From: Lachnoclostridium sp. UBA1308
Lineage (GTDB): Bacteria; Bacillota; Clostridia; Lachnospirales; Lachnospiraceae
Length of the DNA: 59,208 nt
Assembly: GCA_002307215.1 (NCBI GenBank)
Contig: DBTU01000044.1
Coordinates: 8,448-67,655 of the forward strand
Direction of reading: 5' to 3'
Part shown: piece after piece, positions 24,480 through 33,185 of the stretch
Layout: every line of letters starts with the position of its first letter
Numbering within the stretch: the stretch's first letter is position 1
Notes under the pieces: model-generated
What the model was told of the DNA's origin: nothing
The model's input: the letters and a program-made list of their open reading frames with translations, nothing else
Database searches by the model: none
Translations under genes and position numbers: made by a program

Positions 24480-24593
24480 GTGAAAGTAAGATCATCAGTA
24501 AAACCGATCTGTGAGAAATGCAAAATCATTAAAAGAAAGGGTTCGGTCAGAGTTATCTGTGAGAATCCGAAACACAAACAAAGACAAGGCTAA
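24480..24593 (+). CDS. rpmJ: 50S ribosomal protein L36, zinc form
   Basis: 37 residues, starting with GTG after AAAGGAGG (24466-24473). It reads MKVRSSVKPICEKCKIIKRK and continues to a stop at 24591. The zinc set Cys-x2-Cys...Cys...His is complete (CEKC, ICENPKH). Position between infA and rpsM is universal in Firmicutes. Confidence 0.96.
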   Translation: MKVRSSVKPICEKCKIIKRKGSVRVICENPKHKQRQG

Positions 24594-24957
24594 TATGCAA
24601 TAGTTGAGTGACTCAAAGACTCGTTATTGTTTTATATAATTGTATCTGTCGGCCATGTCTTTTGTTCGTGTATGCATTAACAAAGAATATGGTATGTCAG
24701 AACACTTAAGTCTGGCTTTCTGTGTTACAATCATCCGACCGAATTTTACGGCGGAACATTGTGATATTGTGGACAGTTGTACAGGTCTATCTAAACCGAT
24801 ACAAAATGTCTTAAGTCCTGTGCCGTCATCATGGGAGACTTACCTGCAGGTTGATTGTCCTGCAAGTCACAATTTAAAGCGGCTGATGTAATGTTTGAGC
24901 ATTAATTTCTCTACATTACAACATCAAAACAAAATATTTTGGAGGTGGAATTAGTAC
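24594..24957. other. Gap between rpmJ and rpsM without a gene
   Basis: 364 bp with no credible coding sequence. An ORF from 24640 to 24891 lacks a ribosome site and plausible composition. One hairpin is visible, TGCAGG/CCTGCA (24845-24850/24859-24864). No further promoter was convincing. Confidence 0.5.
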
Positions 24958-25326
24958 ATGGCTCGTATCAGTGGTGTAGATTTACCAAGAGAGAAACGTG
25001 TAGAGATCGGACTTACCTATATCTTCGGTATCGGTCGAGTTAGTGCGAACCGTATACTTGCTGAAGCGCAGGTTAGTCCTGACACACGTGTCAGAGATTT
25101 AACAGACGATGAAATTGGCAGAATTAAAGATGTAATCGATGCTTCACAGCAAGTTGAGGGTGATTTAAGAAGAGAAGTCGCTCTTAATATTAAGAGATTA
25201 CAAGAAATTGGATGCTATAGAGGTATTCGTCATAGAAAGGGACTTCCGGTTCGTGGTCAGAAGACAAAGACAAACGCAAGAACAAGGAAAGGTCCCAGAA
25301 GAACTGTTGCTAACAAGAAGAAGTAA
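24958..25326 (+). CDS. rpsM: 30S ribosomal protein S13
   Basis: 122 residues, 30S head protein forming bridges B1a/B1b and touching P-site tRNA through its basic tail. MARISGVDLPREKRVEIGLTYIFGIG and the ending RGQKTKTNARTRKGPRRTVA are diagnostic. GGAGGTGG precedes the ATG. Confidence 0.98.
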   Translation: MARISGVDLPREKRVEIGLTYIFGIGRVSANRILAEAQVSPDTRVRDLTDDEIGRIKDVIDASQQVEGDLRREVALNIKRLQEIGCYRGIRHRKGLPVRGQKTKTNARTRKGPRRTVANKKK

Positions 25327-25347
25327 TTCGCGACAGTAATAACGTGG

Positions 25348-25394
25348 TTGAATTGAGCTTCTCACTATGGATACGATCCATAGGACCAATTCAA
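25348..25394. other. Nested hairpin in the rpsM-rpsK gap
   Basis: An outer 8-bp stem, TTGAATTG/CAATTCAA (25348-25355/25387-25394), encloses a perfect 7-bp stem, TATGGAT/ATCCATA (25366-25372/25376-25382). A third AATTGAA/TTCAATT pair follows at 25407-25413/25426-25432. No T-run is present. It is another member of the AATTGAA hairpin group. Confidence 0.55.
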
Positions 25395-25463
25395 TGTATT
25401 TGATGTAATTGAAGGAAAGAACATTTTCAATTGCAGAAATAATTCGATAGGAGGGTTTGTTAG

Positions 25464-25871
25464 ATGGCTAAGAAAACAGCAACAACAGCAGCTAAAAAAG
25501 TGACAAAGAAGCGTGTGAAAAAGAACGTCGATCGCGGACAGGCACACATTCAGTCATCTTTTAACAATACAATTGTTACGCTGACAGATGTAGAAGGTAA
25601 TGCACTTTCTTGGGCTAGTGCTGGCGGATTAGGCTTTAGAGGTTCTAGAAAATCAACAGCTTATGCAGCACAGATGGCAGCTGAAACAGCAGCAAAGGCA
25701 GCACTTATTCATGGTTTGAAATCCGTTGAGGTAATGGTTAAAGGACCCGGACAGGGTCGTGAAGCCGCTATCCGTGCGCTTCAGGCATGTGGAATTGAAG
25801 TAACAAGTATTAAGGATGTAACTCCGGTTCCTCATAACGGATGTCGTCCGCCTAAACGCAGAAGAGTCTAA
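25464..25871 (+). CDS. rpsK: 30S ribosomal protein S11
   Basis: 135 residues, platform protein near the anti-SD end of 16S rRNA. The N-terminus is extended and lysine/alanine rich; the core IQSSFNNTIVTLTD, AAETAAKAALIHG and ending HNGCRPPKRRRV are diagnostic. AGGAGGG precedes the ATG. Confidence 0.98.
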   Translation: MAKKTATTAAKKVTKKRVKKNVDRGQAHIQSSFNNTIVTLTDVEGNALSWASAGGLGFRGSRKSTAYAAQMAAETAAKAALIHGLKSVEVMVKGPGQGREAAIRALQACGIEVTSIKDVTPVPHNGCRPPKRRRV

Positions 25872-25890
25872 TTAAGGAGGGTAAATAACG

Positions 25891-26487
25891 ATGGCAAGAG
25901 ATATGAGTCCGGTTTTAAAAAGATGTAGATCCCTTGGACTGGAACCTGCTTATATGGGTATTGATAAGAAATCCAATAGAACTTCTTCAAGAGCAGGCAA
26001 GAAGACAAGTGAGTATGGTGCACAGTTGAGAGAAAAGCAGAAGGCAAAGTTCATCTATGGTATGTTAGAGCAGCCTTTTAGAAATTTGTTTGCAAGAGCA
26101 AAAAAGATGAAGATTGGTACAGCAGGTGAAAACTTAATGATTCTGTTAGAGCTTAGACTTGATAATGCAATGTTCCGTATGGGATTTGGCAGAACAAGAA
26201 AAGAAGCGAGACAGATTGTTGATCATAAGCATGTATTAGTTAACGGTAAATGTGTAAATATCCCGTCCTATTCCTTAAAGGTCGGTGACAAGATTGAAAT
26301 CAAGGAAAAATTTAAGAATACACAGAGATATAAGGATGTCTTTGAGGTAACAGACGGAAGAACTGTTCCTGCATGGCTTGAATCAAATCATGAAACATGT
26401 ACAGGTGCTGTGAAAGAACTTCCTACAAGAGACCAGATTGATGTTCCGGTAAACGAAGTGTTAATTGTCGAGTTGTATTCCAAATAA
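25891..26487 (+). CDS. rpsD: 30S ribosomal protein S4
   Basis: 198 residues, primary 16S binder and, in B. subtilis, a translational autoregulator. The S4 RNA-binding fold (RLDNAMFRMGFGRTRKEARQIVDHKHVLVNG) is in the middle. The N-terminal region has only one cysteine (RCRSLG), so it is the zinc-free form. Its place between rpsK and rpoA is the clostridial order. Confidence 0.98.
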   Translation: MARDMSPVLKRCRSLGLEPAYMGIDKKSNRTSSRAGKKTSEYGAQLREKQKAKFIYGMLEQPFRNLFARAKKMKIGTAGENLMILLELRLDNAMFRMGFGRTRKEARQIVDHKHVLVNGKCVNIPSYSLKVGDKIEIKEKFKNTQRYKDVFEVTDGRTVPAWLESNHETCTGAVKELPTRDQIDVPVNEVLIVELYSK

Positions 26488-26581
26488 TTAAGAAGTGTTT
26501 TAACATATTTCATCAGAAGTATGTGGATATTTCTTTGATCAGAAACAAACTGCTCGAAATACCCAGAAGGAGGGTCCTGTT

Positions 26582-27541
26582 GTGTTTGATTTTGAAAAAC
26601 CCAAAATAGAGATTGCAGAAATTTCCGAAGATAAGAAATTTGGTCGTTTTGTAGTAGAACCCTTGGAAAGAGGCTACGGTACAACCTTAGGTAATTCCTT
26701 AAGAAGAATTATGCTTTCATCCTTACCCGGTTCTGCTGTAAGTCAAATAAAGATTGACGGTGTTGTTCATGAATTCAGCGTCGTTCCCGGAGTTAAGGAA
26801 GACGTTACTGAGATTATCATGAATATCAAAAGCTTAGCAATCAGGAACACAAGTGATACGAATGAGTCTAAAACCGCATATATTGAGGCTGAAGGCGAAG
26901 TTGTAGTGACAGCAGGGGATATACAGGCTGACCCGGACATTGAGATACTCAATCCAGATCAAGTGATCGCTACTTTATGTGGCGGTCAAGATAGCAGACT
27001 TTACATGGAGCTGACTATCACAAACGGAAGAGGTTATGTAAGCGCGGACAAGAATAAGAATGATGATCTGCCAATCGGTGTAATTCCGATTGACTCCATC
27101 TATACTCCTGTTGAACGTGTTAATCTTTCTGTTGAAAACACCCGTGTAGGGCAGATTACAGACTTTGATAAGCTCACTCTGGATGTGTACACCAATGGGA
27201 CCTTAATTCCGGATGAAGCAGTAAGCCTTGCAGCAAAAGTATTGAGTGAACATCTGAATTCCTTCATTGATTTGTCAGAACATGCTAAGACCGCAGAGAT
27301 TATGGTTGAAAAAGAAGACAATGAAAAAGAAAAGGTTCTTGAGATGAACATAGATGAGCTGGAATTATCCGTTCGTTCTTATAACTGCTTAAAAAGAGCA
27401 GGTATTAATACAGTAGAAGAGCTTACCAACAAGACAGCCGAAGATATGATGAAGGTTAGAAATCTTGGACGTAAGTCTTTAGAAGAAGTACTCGCTAAAC
27501 TAAAAGAACTTGGTTTATCCTTGAACGCAAGCGATGACTAA
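26582..27541 (+). CDS. rpoA: RNA polymerase alpha subunit
   Basis: 319 residues. The N-terminal domain (to ~230) directs polymerase assembly, with RFVVEPLERGYGTTLGNSLRR as signature. The C-terminal domain (~250-315), which binds UP elements and activators, shows LELSVRSYNCLKRAGINTVEEL. It starts with GTG at 26582 after AAGGAGGG. rplQ follows after 47 bp. Confidence 0.98.
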   Translation: MFDFEKPKIEIAEISEDKKFGRFVVEPLERGYGTTLGNSLRRIMLSSLPGSAVSQIKIDGVVHEFSVVPGVKEDVTEIIMNIKSLAIRNTSDTNESKTAYIEAEGEVVVTAGDIQADPDIEILNPDQVIATLCGGQDSRLYMELTITNGRGYVSADKNKNDDLPIGVIPIDSIYTPVERVNLSVENTRVGQITDFDKLTLDVYTNGTLIPDEAVSLAAKVLSEHLNSFIDLSEHAKTAEIMVEKEDNEKEKVLEMNIDELELSVRSYNCLKRAGINTVEELTNKTAEDMMKVRNLGRKSLEEVLAKLKELGLSLNASDD

Positions 27542-27588
27542 GTATTGATGTTTTTCGGTTAAGAAAATGATAAAAAGGAGGGAATGAA

Positions 27589-28125
27589 ATGGCAGGTTAT
27601 AGAAAACTTGGAAGGACCTCAAGCCAGAGAAAGGCGTTGCTGAGAAATCAGGTAACAAATTTATTATACCATGGTAAAATTGTTACAACCGAAGCGAAAG
27701 CTAAGGAAATACGCGGTATTGCTGAAGGTATAATTGCACTTGCTGTGAAGGAAAGAGACAATTATGAAACTGTTGAAGTAACAGCTAAGGTTGCTCGTAA
27801 AGATAAAGACGGTAAGAGAGTAAAGGAAGTTGTTGACGGTAAGAAAGTTACTGTTTTCGATGATGTTAAGAAGACAATCAAGAAGGATAAATCTTCCCGT
27901 CTTCATGCAAGAAAGCAAATGATGAAGGTTCTATATGCAGTTACTGAAGTACCTACTGAGAATGCAGGCAAGAAGAGAAACACCAAGGAAATTAACTTAT
28001 CTGATAAGTTGTTTGATGAGATTGCTCCGAAGTATGCTAACCGTAACGGTGGTTATACAAGAATTATTAAGGTTGGCCCCCGTAAAGGCGATGCAGCAAT
28101 GGAAGTAGTAATTGAGTTAGTATAA
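27589..28125 (+). CDS. rplQ: 50S ribosomal protein L17, extended form
   Basis: 178 residues, about 50-60 longer than the ~120-residue E. coli or Bacillus form. The N-terminal core MAGYRKLGRTSSQRKALLRNQVTNLL is standard. A lysine/aspartate-rich insertion spans roughly residues 60-105 and the C-terminal GGYTRIIKVGPRKGDAA is normal. Such extensions are common in Lachnospiraceae, as far as known. It ends the operon with a strong terminator. Confidence 0.97.
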   Translation: MAGYRKLGRTSSQRKALLRNQVTNLLYHGKIVTTEAKAKEIRGIAEGIIALAVKERDNYETVEVTAKVARKDKDGKRVKEVVDGKKVTVFDDVKKTIKKDKSSRLHARKQMMKVLYAVTEVPTENAGKKRNTKEINLSDKLFDEIAPKYANRNGGYTRIIKVGPRKGDAAMEVVIELV

Positions 28126-28142
28126 TATATCGGTATAGACTG

Positions 28143-28170
28143 AAAGACGCATCGAAAGATGCGTCTTTTG
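28143..28170 (+). terminator. Terminator of the alpha operon
   Basis: An 11-bp perfect stem with GAAA tetraloop (28143-28153/28158-28168) ends in TTTTG. Textbook intrinsic terminator 17 bases after rplQ. Confidence 0.92.
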
Positions 28171-28352
28171 TTGAATGTTACGTCATAATGGGAGTACTCA
28201 TTTAAGCATACAATATTTTTTTGAATTTCTGATTGTAATAATTGTATCTTATTAAGAGTATTTCGTAAAATTTTATTTCATTTTATTATTGAATGAGTTA
28301 TAATCTTGAGTAACTGTAATCTGTATAGATTGTACATGAAATGAGGAATATT

Positions 28353-29207
28353 ATGGGAATGGTTAAGGTAGAAAAACTCTCATTTGAATATATCAGGCGC
28401 GACGAAGATGGTAATATAGAATCGATTAATAAAGCTATCGATAACATAAGCCTTGACGTGAAGAAGGGCGAATTCATCGCAATTCTGGGAGCTAATGGAT
28501 CAGGTAAATCAACATTGGCCAAACATATCAATGCTATTTTATATCCAACCGAAGGTAGTGTATGGGTTAACGGAATGAATACCTCCGAGGAGGATAACAT
28601 CTGGGATATCAGACAGACTGCCGGAATGGTATTTCAAAATCCTGATAATCAAATTATTGCAACCGTTGTTGAGGAAGATGTTGGTTTTGGGCCTGAGAAT
28701 CTAGGTGTTCCGACCAAAGAGATTTGGGAAAGGGTTGAGAAGAGCCTAAAGGCAGTCGGAATGTTGGAATATCGACACAGCTCACCAAATAGGCTCTCCG
28801 GCGGACAGAAACAGCGGGTTGCTATTGCCGGAATAATGGCTATGAAGCCGCAGTGTATTGTTCTTGATGAACCGACCGCAATGCTTGATCCAAATGGTCG
28901 TAAAGAAGTCATTGCCACTGTTAGGGAGCTGAATAAGAAGGAAAATGTCACGTTGATTCTCATAACACATCACATGGATGAAGCAATTTATGCGGATAAG
29001 ATATTTGTCATGGAGAAGGGCCGTATCGTGATGGAGGGAAAGCCAAAAGAAATATTTTCCAGAGTAGAGGAGATTAAGAAATACAGGCTTGATGCACCCC
29101 AGGTTACAGAGCTGGCATATGAGCTTAAGAAAGCCGGTATTCCGGTACCGGCGGGGATATTAACAGTCGAGGAGCTTGTCAGTGCAATAAAAGCAATTAA
29201 GAGGTGA
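28353..29207 (+). CDS. ecfA1: ECF transporter ATPase EcfA1
   Basis: 284 residues, one of the two ATP-hydrolysing subunits of the energy-coupling factor module shared by vitamin/cofactor transporters. Walker A GANGSGKST is at ~46-54, the signature LSGGQKQR and Walker B CIVLDEPTAMLDP follow, then the switch His (ITHHMDE). The ATG at 28353 is preferred over 28341 because GAGG lies between them. Upstream is the alpha-operon terminator. Confidence 0.95.
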   Translation: MGMVKVEKLSFEYIRRDEDGNIESINKAIDNISLDVKKGEFIAILGANGSGKSTLAKHINAILYPTEGSVWVNGMNTSEEDNIWDIRQTAGMVFQNPDNQIIATVVEEDVGFGPENLGVPTKEIWERVEKSLKAVGMLEYRHSSPNRLSGGQKQRVAIAGIMAMKPQCIVLDEPTAMLDPNGRKEVIATVRELNKKENVTLILITHHMDEAIYADKIFVMEKGRIVMEGKPKEIFSRVEEIKKYRLDAPQVTELAYELKKAGIPVPAGILTVEELVSAIKAIKR

Positions 29208-29211
29208 ATGG

Positions 29212-30081
29212 ATGCAAATAATATTTGATAAGGTTAACTATATTTACAGCCCGGGTACAGCATTTGCAAGACAGGCAATTAAAGATGTCAGTTTTACGAT
29301 AAATAAGGGAGAATTCATCGGACTGATCGGGCATACCGGCTCCGGCAAATCTACCCTGATACAGCATATGAACGGCCTAATTAAGGCTACCAGCGGAAAG
29401 ATTTACTTCAATGGACAAGATATCTACGAGAAGGAATATAAATTAAAGCAGCTACGCAGCAAGGTGGGTCTGGTATTCCAGTATCCCGAACATCAGCTTT
29501 TTGAAACTACGGTATTTAAGGATGTTTATTACGGACCATCAAATCTGGGCCTTGATAAGTTGGAATGTGACCTTCGTTCTTATGAAGCCCTAAAGATGGT
29601 TGGAATCGGAGAAGAGCTACTGGATGCGTCACCGTTCGAGTTATCCGGTGGACAAAAGCGTAGAGTCGCCATTGCAGGAATCCTCGCTATGAAGCCGGAG
29701 GTGCTTATCCTTGACGAGCCGACTGCAGGTCTGGACCCGAAGGGCAGAGATGATATCTTAGATCAGATTGCAAAGCTACATGAGGAAAGCAATATTACTA
29801 TCATTTTGGTTACCCACAGCATGGAGGATATTGCCAATTATGCTGACCGACTGTTTGTTATGAACAACGGAGAACTGGTATACCAGAAGCCGACCAAGGA
29901 AGTGTTTTCGCATTATAAGGAATTGGAGGAGATGCAGTTGGCTGCTCCACAGGTTACTTATGTCATGAATGCTTTGAGGGACTCGGGTTTTTTGGTGAAA
30001 ACCGATGCAACTACAGTAGAAGAGGCAAAGGATGAAATACTCCGAGTGCTAAAGCTGCGGCGAAATGGAGATTTATCATGA
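29212..30081 (+). CDS. ecfA2: ECF transporter ATPase EcfA2
   Basis: 289 residues, partner ATPase of EcfA1. Walker A GHTGSGKST (40-48), signature LSGGQKRR, Walker B VLILDEPTAGLDP and switch VTHSMED are intact. It starts 4 bp after ecfA1 and overlaps ecfT by 4 bp, so the three are one operon. Substrate-binding S components are not in this window. Confidence 0.95.
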   Translation: MQIIFDKVNYIYSPGTAFARQAIKDVSFTINKGEFIGLIGHTGSGKSTLIQHMNGLIKATSGKIYFNGQDIYEKEYKLKQLRSKVGLVFQYPEHQLFETTVFKDVYYGPSNLGLDKLECDLRSYEALKMVGIGEELLDASPFELSGGQKRRVAIAGILAMKPEVLILDEPTAGLDPKGRDDILDQIAKLHEESNITIILVTHSMEDIANYADRLFVMNNGELVYQKPTKEVFSHYKELEEMQLAAPQVTYVMNALRDSGFLVKTDATTVEEAKDEILRVLKLRRNGDLS

Positions 30082-30917
30082 TAAAAGATATCACAATTGG
30101 ACAATACTATCCGGCAGAATCCATATTACACCGCCTTGATCCCAGAGTAAAATTGGGTGGGACCTTTGCGTTTATTATATCATTATTTTTGTTTCAAACA
30201 TTATATGGATATATATTTGTTGCGTTATTTCTTGCGGGAATCATTAAGCTCTCGAAAGTACCTTTCGGTTATATCGTTAAGGGGCTGAAAGCGATCGTAT
30301 TCATATTACTGTTTACCTCGTTTTTCAACCTGTTTTTAACCGCCGGAGATCCGATATATACATTGCGCTTTTTCAAAATCAAAATCACTATCACCGATAA
30401 TGGTATTATTAATTTTATTTTCTATAGCATACGACTGATTCTCCTTATCCTCGGTTCATCACTGATGACATTTACAACTACACCGAATCAGCTTACAGAT
30501 GGATTGGAGAAGGTTATGAAGCCCTTGAACCGTATTAAGGTTCCGGTACATGAGATATCCATGATGATGTCGATAGCACTCCGCTTTATACCAATCTTAT
30601 TGGAAGAGACAGATAAGATAATGAAGGCACAGATGGCCAGAGGCGCAGATTTTGAATCCGGCGGTATCATAAAGAAGGCAAAGAGCATGATACCAATCCT
30701 AGTTCCACTGTTTGTATCGGCATTTCGTCGTGCCAATGACCTTGCCATGGCGATGGAAGCAAGATGCTACCGCGGCGGAGATGGGCGTACTAAGATGAAG
30801 CCGCTCAGATATCATTCCAGAGATTATATGGCATATCTATGTCTTCTCATCTATTTGATCGGGATTGTAGGGATTGGGATACTCGAGCGCATGGGGATAT
30901 TTGTGAATTTCTTATAG
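30078..30917 (+). CDS. ecfT: ECF transporter membrane scaffold EcfT
   Basis: 279 residues, integral membrane protein with about five to six helices and a long cytoplasmic helical region. Two Ala-Arg coupling motifs that dock into the ATPases are visible (MARGADFESGG and EARCYRGG). Its start overlaps ecfA2 (ATGA). Conserved position before truA. Confidence 0.94.
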   Translation: MIKDITIGQYYPAESILHRLDPRVKLGGTFAFIISLFLFQTLYGYIFVALFLAGIIKLSKVPFGYIVKGLKAIVFILLFTSFFNLFLTAGDPIYTLRFFKIKITITDNGIINFIFYSIRLILLILGSSLMTFTTTPNQLTDGLEKVMKPLNRIKVPVHEISMMMSIALRFIPILLEETDKIMKAQMARGADFESGGIIKKAKSMIPILVPLFVSAFRRANDLAMAMEARCYRGGDGRTKMKPLRYHSRDYMAYLCLLIYLIGIVGIGILERMGIFVNFL

Positions 30918-31105
30918 ACTAATGCACACTACGAAGTGCAGGTAAAATAGGTTTGATACAAGTGATTTATGAAAGAGCTGAATACTAAGAAAATTATTTG
31001 ATATGTAAAGATAAGTTTTCATTTGTGGTTAATTCAGTTCTTATTACATAGGTCATATATGTGTTGCTGCCCAAATTCGCGGGCTTGTAGCAGAGTGGAG
31101 TTTAT

Positions 31106-31840
31106 ATGAAACGCGTAAAACTTATAATCTCATATGACGGTACTGCTTATGCCGGTTGGCAGCTTCAACCGAAACAGCCAACCATTGAGGGCAAACTGAA
31201 TAAGGCTCTTTCAGAGCTTCTGGAAGAAGAAATCGCAGTAATCGGTGCTAGTAGGACAGATTCGGGTGTTCATGCACTCGGTAATGTTGCAGTCTTTGAT
31301 ACTGAAAGATCCATGAGTGCAGAGAAGATATGTAATGCTGTTAATCAGAGATTGCCAAAGGATATTCGAGTGCAAGAATCTTATGAGGTTGCACCGGATT
31401 TTCATCCGAGAAGGGTATTAAGTAAGAAGACCTATGAGTATCGTATTCTGAACCGGAAGATTGCTATACCTACCGAGCGCCTATACTGCCATCATGTCTA
31501 CTATCCACTGGAGGTCTCACTGATGCAGGAGGCAGCCGGGTATTTGATTGGAGAGCATGACTTTAGGAGCTTTTGCTCAATCAAGACAAAGGCAGGGGAT
31601 ACTGTAAGGATCATATACGGCTTGGAGGTAAGCAAGGAAGGGGATATCATTAAGATTACGATTACAGGAAACGGATTTCTATATAATATGGTAAGAATAA
31701 TTACAGGGACCTTAATGAAGGTCGGGCGCGGTACTTATGCACCCGAAAGTATGAGGGATATGCTGGATGGTTGTAATCGTGGTCTGGCAGGGCCTACAGC
31801 GCCGCCGAATGGGTTGACGTTAATGAAGATAGAGTTTTAA
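31106..31840 (+). CDS. truA: tRNA pseudouridine(38-40) synthase
   Basis: 244 residues. Converts uridines 38-40 of tRNA anticodon arms to pseudouridine. Catalytic Asp52 lies in GASRTDSGVHA, the family motif. Conserved neighbour of ecfT. In many clostridia rplM-rpsI come next; here they are 16 kb away. The 188-bp gap before it holds no recognised element. Confidence 0.96.
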   Translation: MKRVKLIISYDGTAYAGWQLQPKQPTIEGKLNKALSELLEEEIAVIGASRTDSGVHALGNVAVFDTERSMSAEKICNAVNQRLPKDIRVQESYEVAPDFHPRRVLSKKTYEYRILNRKIAIPTERLYCHHVYYPLEVSLMQEAAGYLIGEHDFRSFCSIKTKAGDTVRIIYGLEVSKEGDIIKITITGNGFLYNMVRIITGTLMKVGRGTYAPESMRDMLDGCNRGLAGPTAPPNGLTLMKIEF

Positions 31841-31943
31841 TTACGCGGATGGTAGAACGGAAATAATTGAAACAATAGAAATAATAGTTAATGATAACAC
31901 AAAATTAATACCACTCAACCTTTAAATTGGAGGACGTACGTCT

Positions 31944-32630
31944 ATGTTTCATTTCTCGAGCGATCTTAATTCCATCAATGATACTACAATTATGCTCCGC
32001 CTGTTAATGGCAGTGATTTTAGGTGGTGTCATTGGCTATGAGCGTGGCAGGGCGGGCCGCCCGGCAGGTCTTCGGACACACATACTTGTCTGTCTTGGAT
32101 CAACACTTGCCATCATGACCAATCAATATGTCTTTCAGGAATATAATGTAGGAGATCCGACAAGACTTGCTGCACAGGTCATCTCCGGCATCGGTTTCCT
32201 GGGTGCAGGAACCATTATTGTGACAGGAAGACATCAGGTAAAAGGACTTACCACGGCAGCCGGTCTATGGGCGACAGCCTGTATGGGTCTTGCCATCGGT
32301 ATCGGCTTTTATAAGGCTGCATTTTTTTCCTGCTTTTTGATTGCATTTGCGACAGTAATTCTTCACCGATTGGATAACATGATGTTATCCAAATCTAAGA
32401 TTATGGACGTCTATATTGAAATTAAGAGGTCAACAACCATTACATCGGTCATTGAAAGAATTAAGGCGAATAATATCTCAATCGATTCAATTGAGATGGT
32501 TAAGGCTTCTTATGATAATAATGCGATGGCTGCAATCATGACCCTGAGATCAAAGAGCAAGAGACTGAGGATTGATATGATTGCATATATATGTGCGATT
32601 GATGGGGTTGAGTTCGCGGAGGAAATTTAG
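31944..32630 (+). CDS. MgtC/SapB-family membrane protein
   Basis: 228 residues. About four to five N-terminal membrane helices carry the family blocks GGVIGYERGRAGRPAGLRTHILVCLGS and GIGFLGAGTIIV. The C-terminal ~75 residues form an ACT-like cytoplasmic domain. The family is linked to Mg2+ limitation and inhibition of F-type ATPase in pathogens; its role in clostridia is not established. TGGAGG precedes the ATG. A strong terminator follows at 32796. Confidence 0.88.
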   Translation: MFHFSSDLNSINDTTIMLRLLMAVILGGVIGYERGRAGRPAGLRTHILVCLGSTLAIMTNQYVFQEYNVGDPTRLAAQVISGIGFLGAGTIIVTGRHQVKGLTTAAGLWATACMGLAIGIGFYKAAFFSCFLIAFATVILHRLDNMMLSKSKIMDVYIEIKRSTTITSVIERIKANNISIDSIEMVKASYDNNAMAAIMTLRSKSKRLRIDMIAYICAIDGVEFAEEI

Positions 32631-32795
32631 AGGGGGGAAGTAATTTATAATTTCCATAATGAGTATACAATAGTGTTTTCGTCAGTCCTATTCCGATGAC
32701 TTCGATTGGGAACGTTCTCCAATAGCACGAATAAAGGTTTACATAGGTAGAATTGCACTAATATAACATAATTCAATATTGAAAGTTCATATTGT

Positions 32796-32836
32796 AAAAA
32801 GCCCGGATAATTATATCACTTATCCGGGCTTTTTTT
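32796..32836 (+). terminator. Terminator after mgtC-like gene
   Basis: A perfect 15-bp stem, AAAAAGCCCGGATAA/TTATCCGGGCTTTTT (32796-32810/32820-32834), ends in a T-run. The region 32637-32795 before it contains nothing recognisable. Confidence 0.92.
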
Positions 32837-32943
32837 ATCTAAGAATAGTAGAATCGATAGCTGTTTCTATGATGTTATGTAAATAATTAGAGAAAGTGCA
32901 CTAAATCCATAGTTTTATGTTGACTGCTGTAAATGGAATAAGC

Positions 32944-32972
32944 TTGCATAATGAAATAAGCGTCGCTATAAT
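32944..32972 (+). promoter_or_regulatory. Promoter of the polysaccharide locus
   Basis: TTGCAT (32944-32949), 17-bp spacer, TATAAT (32967-32972). The predicted leader of about 200 nt contains a terminator-like hairpin before ugd. Confidence 0.65.
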
Positions 32973-33060
32973 GGGAGAAAATGGAAATACATAAGATGAA
33001 ACTTCACATATTATATGCAAGAGATGGCGCGTTTATAATAATTTTTTCAAATTATGATAT

Positions 33061-33104
33061 AAAAGCCATTCATAACTTTTGTGAAGAAGTTAAGATGGCT
33101 TTTT
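33061..33104 (+). terminator. Attenuator-like terminator in the ugd leader
   Basis: AAAAGCCAT (33061-33069) pairs with ATGGCTTTT (33095-33103), with a further AACTT/AAGTT pairing inside, and a T-run at the end. No gene lies between promoter (32944) and this hairpin, so it would terminate the leader unless antiterminated. Polysaccharide operons of Firmicutes often use such leader control (EAR element, LoaP); neither was recognised here. Confidence 0.6.
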
Positions 33105-33185
33105 ACTATATTAAGACTTAACCGGGGCAGTAGAAAATTTATTTTCGTATTATTGAGATACTGGACCACAGGTAGGAGGGAAAGC

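Noticed and set aside
24640..24891. 83-codon ORF between rpmJ and rpsM
   Set aside because: TTG start without SD, no motif; the composition looks non-coding.
33081..33185. N-terminal extension of Ugd by 35 residues
   Set aside because: The upstream ATG falls in the leader hairpin. The downstream ATG has AGGAGGG and gives the normal Rossmann start.
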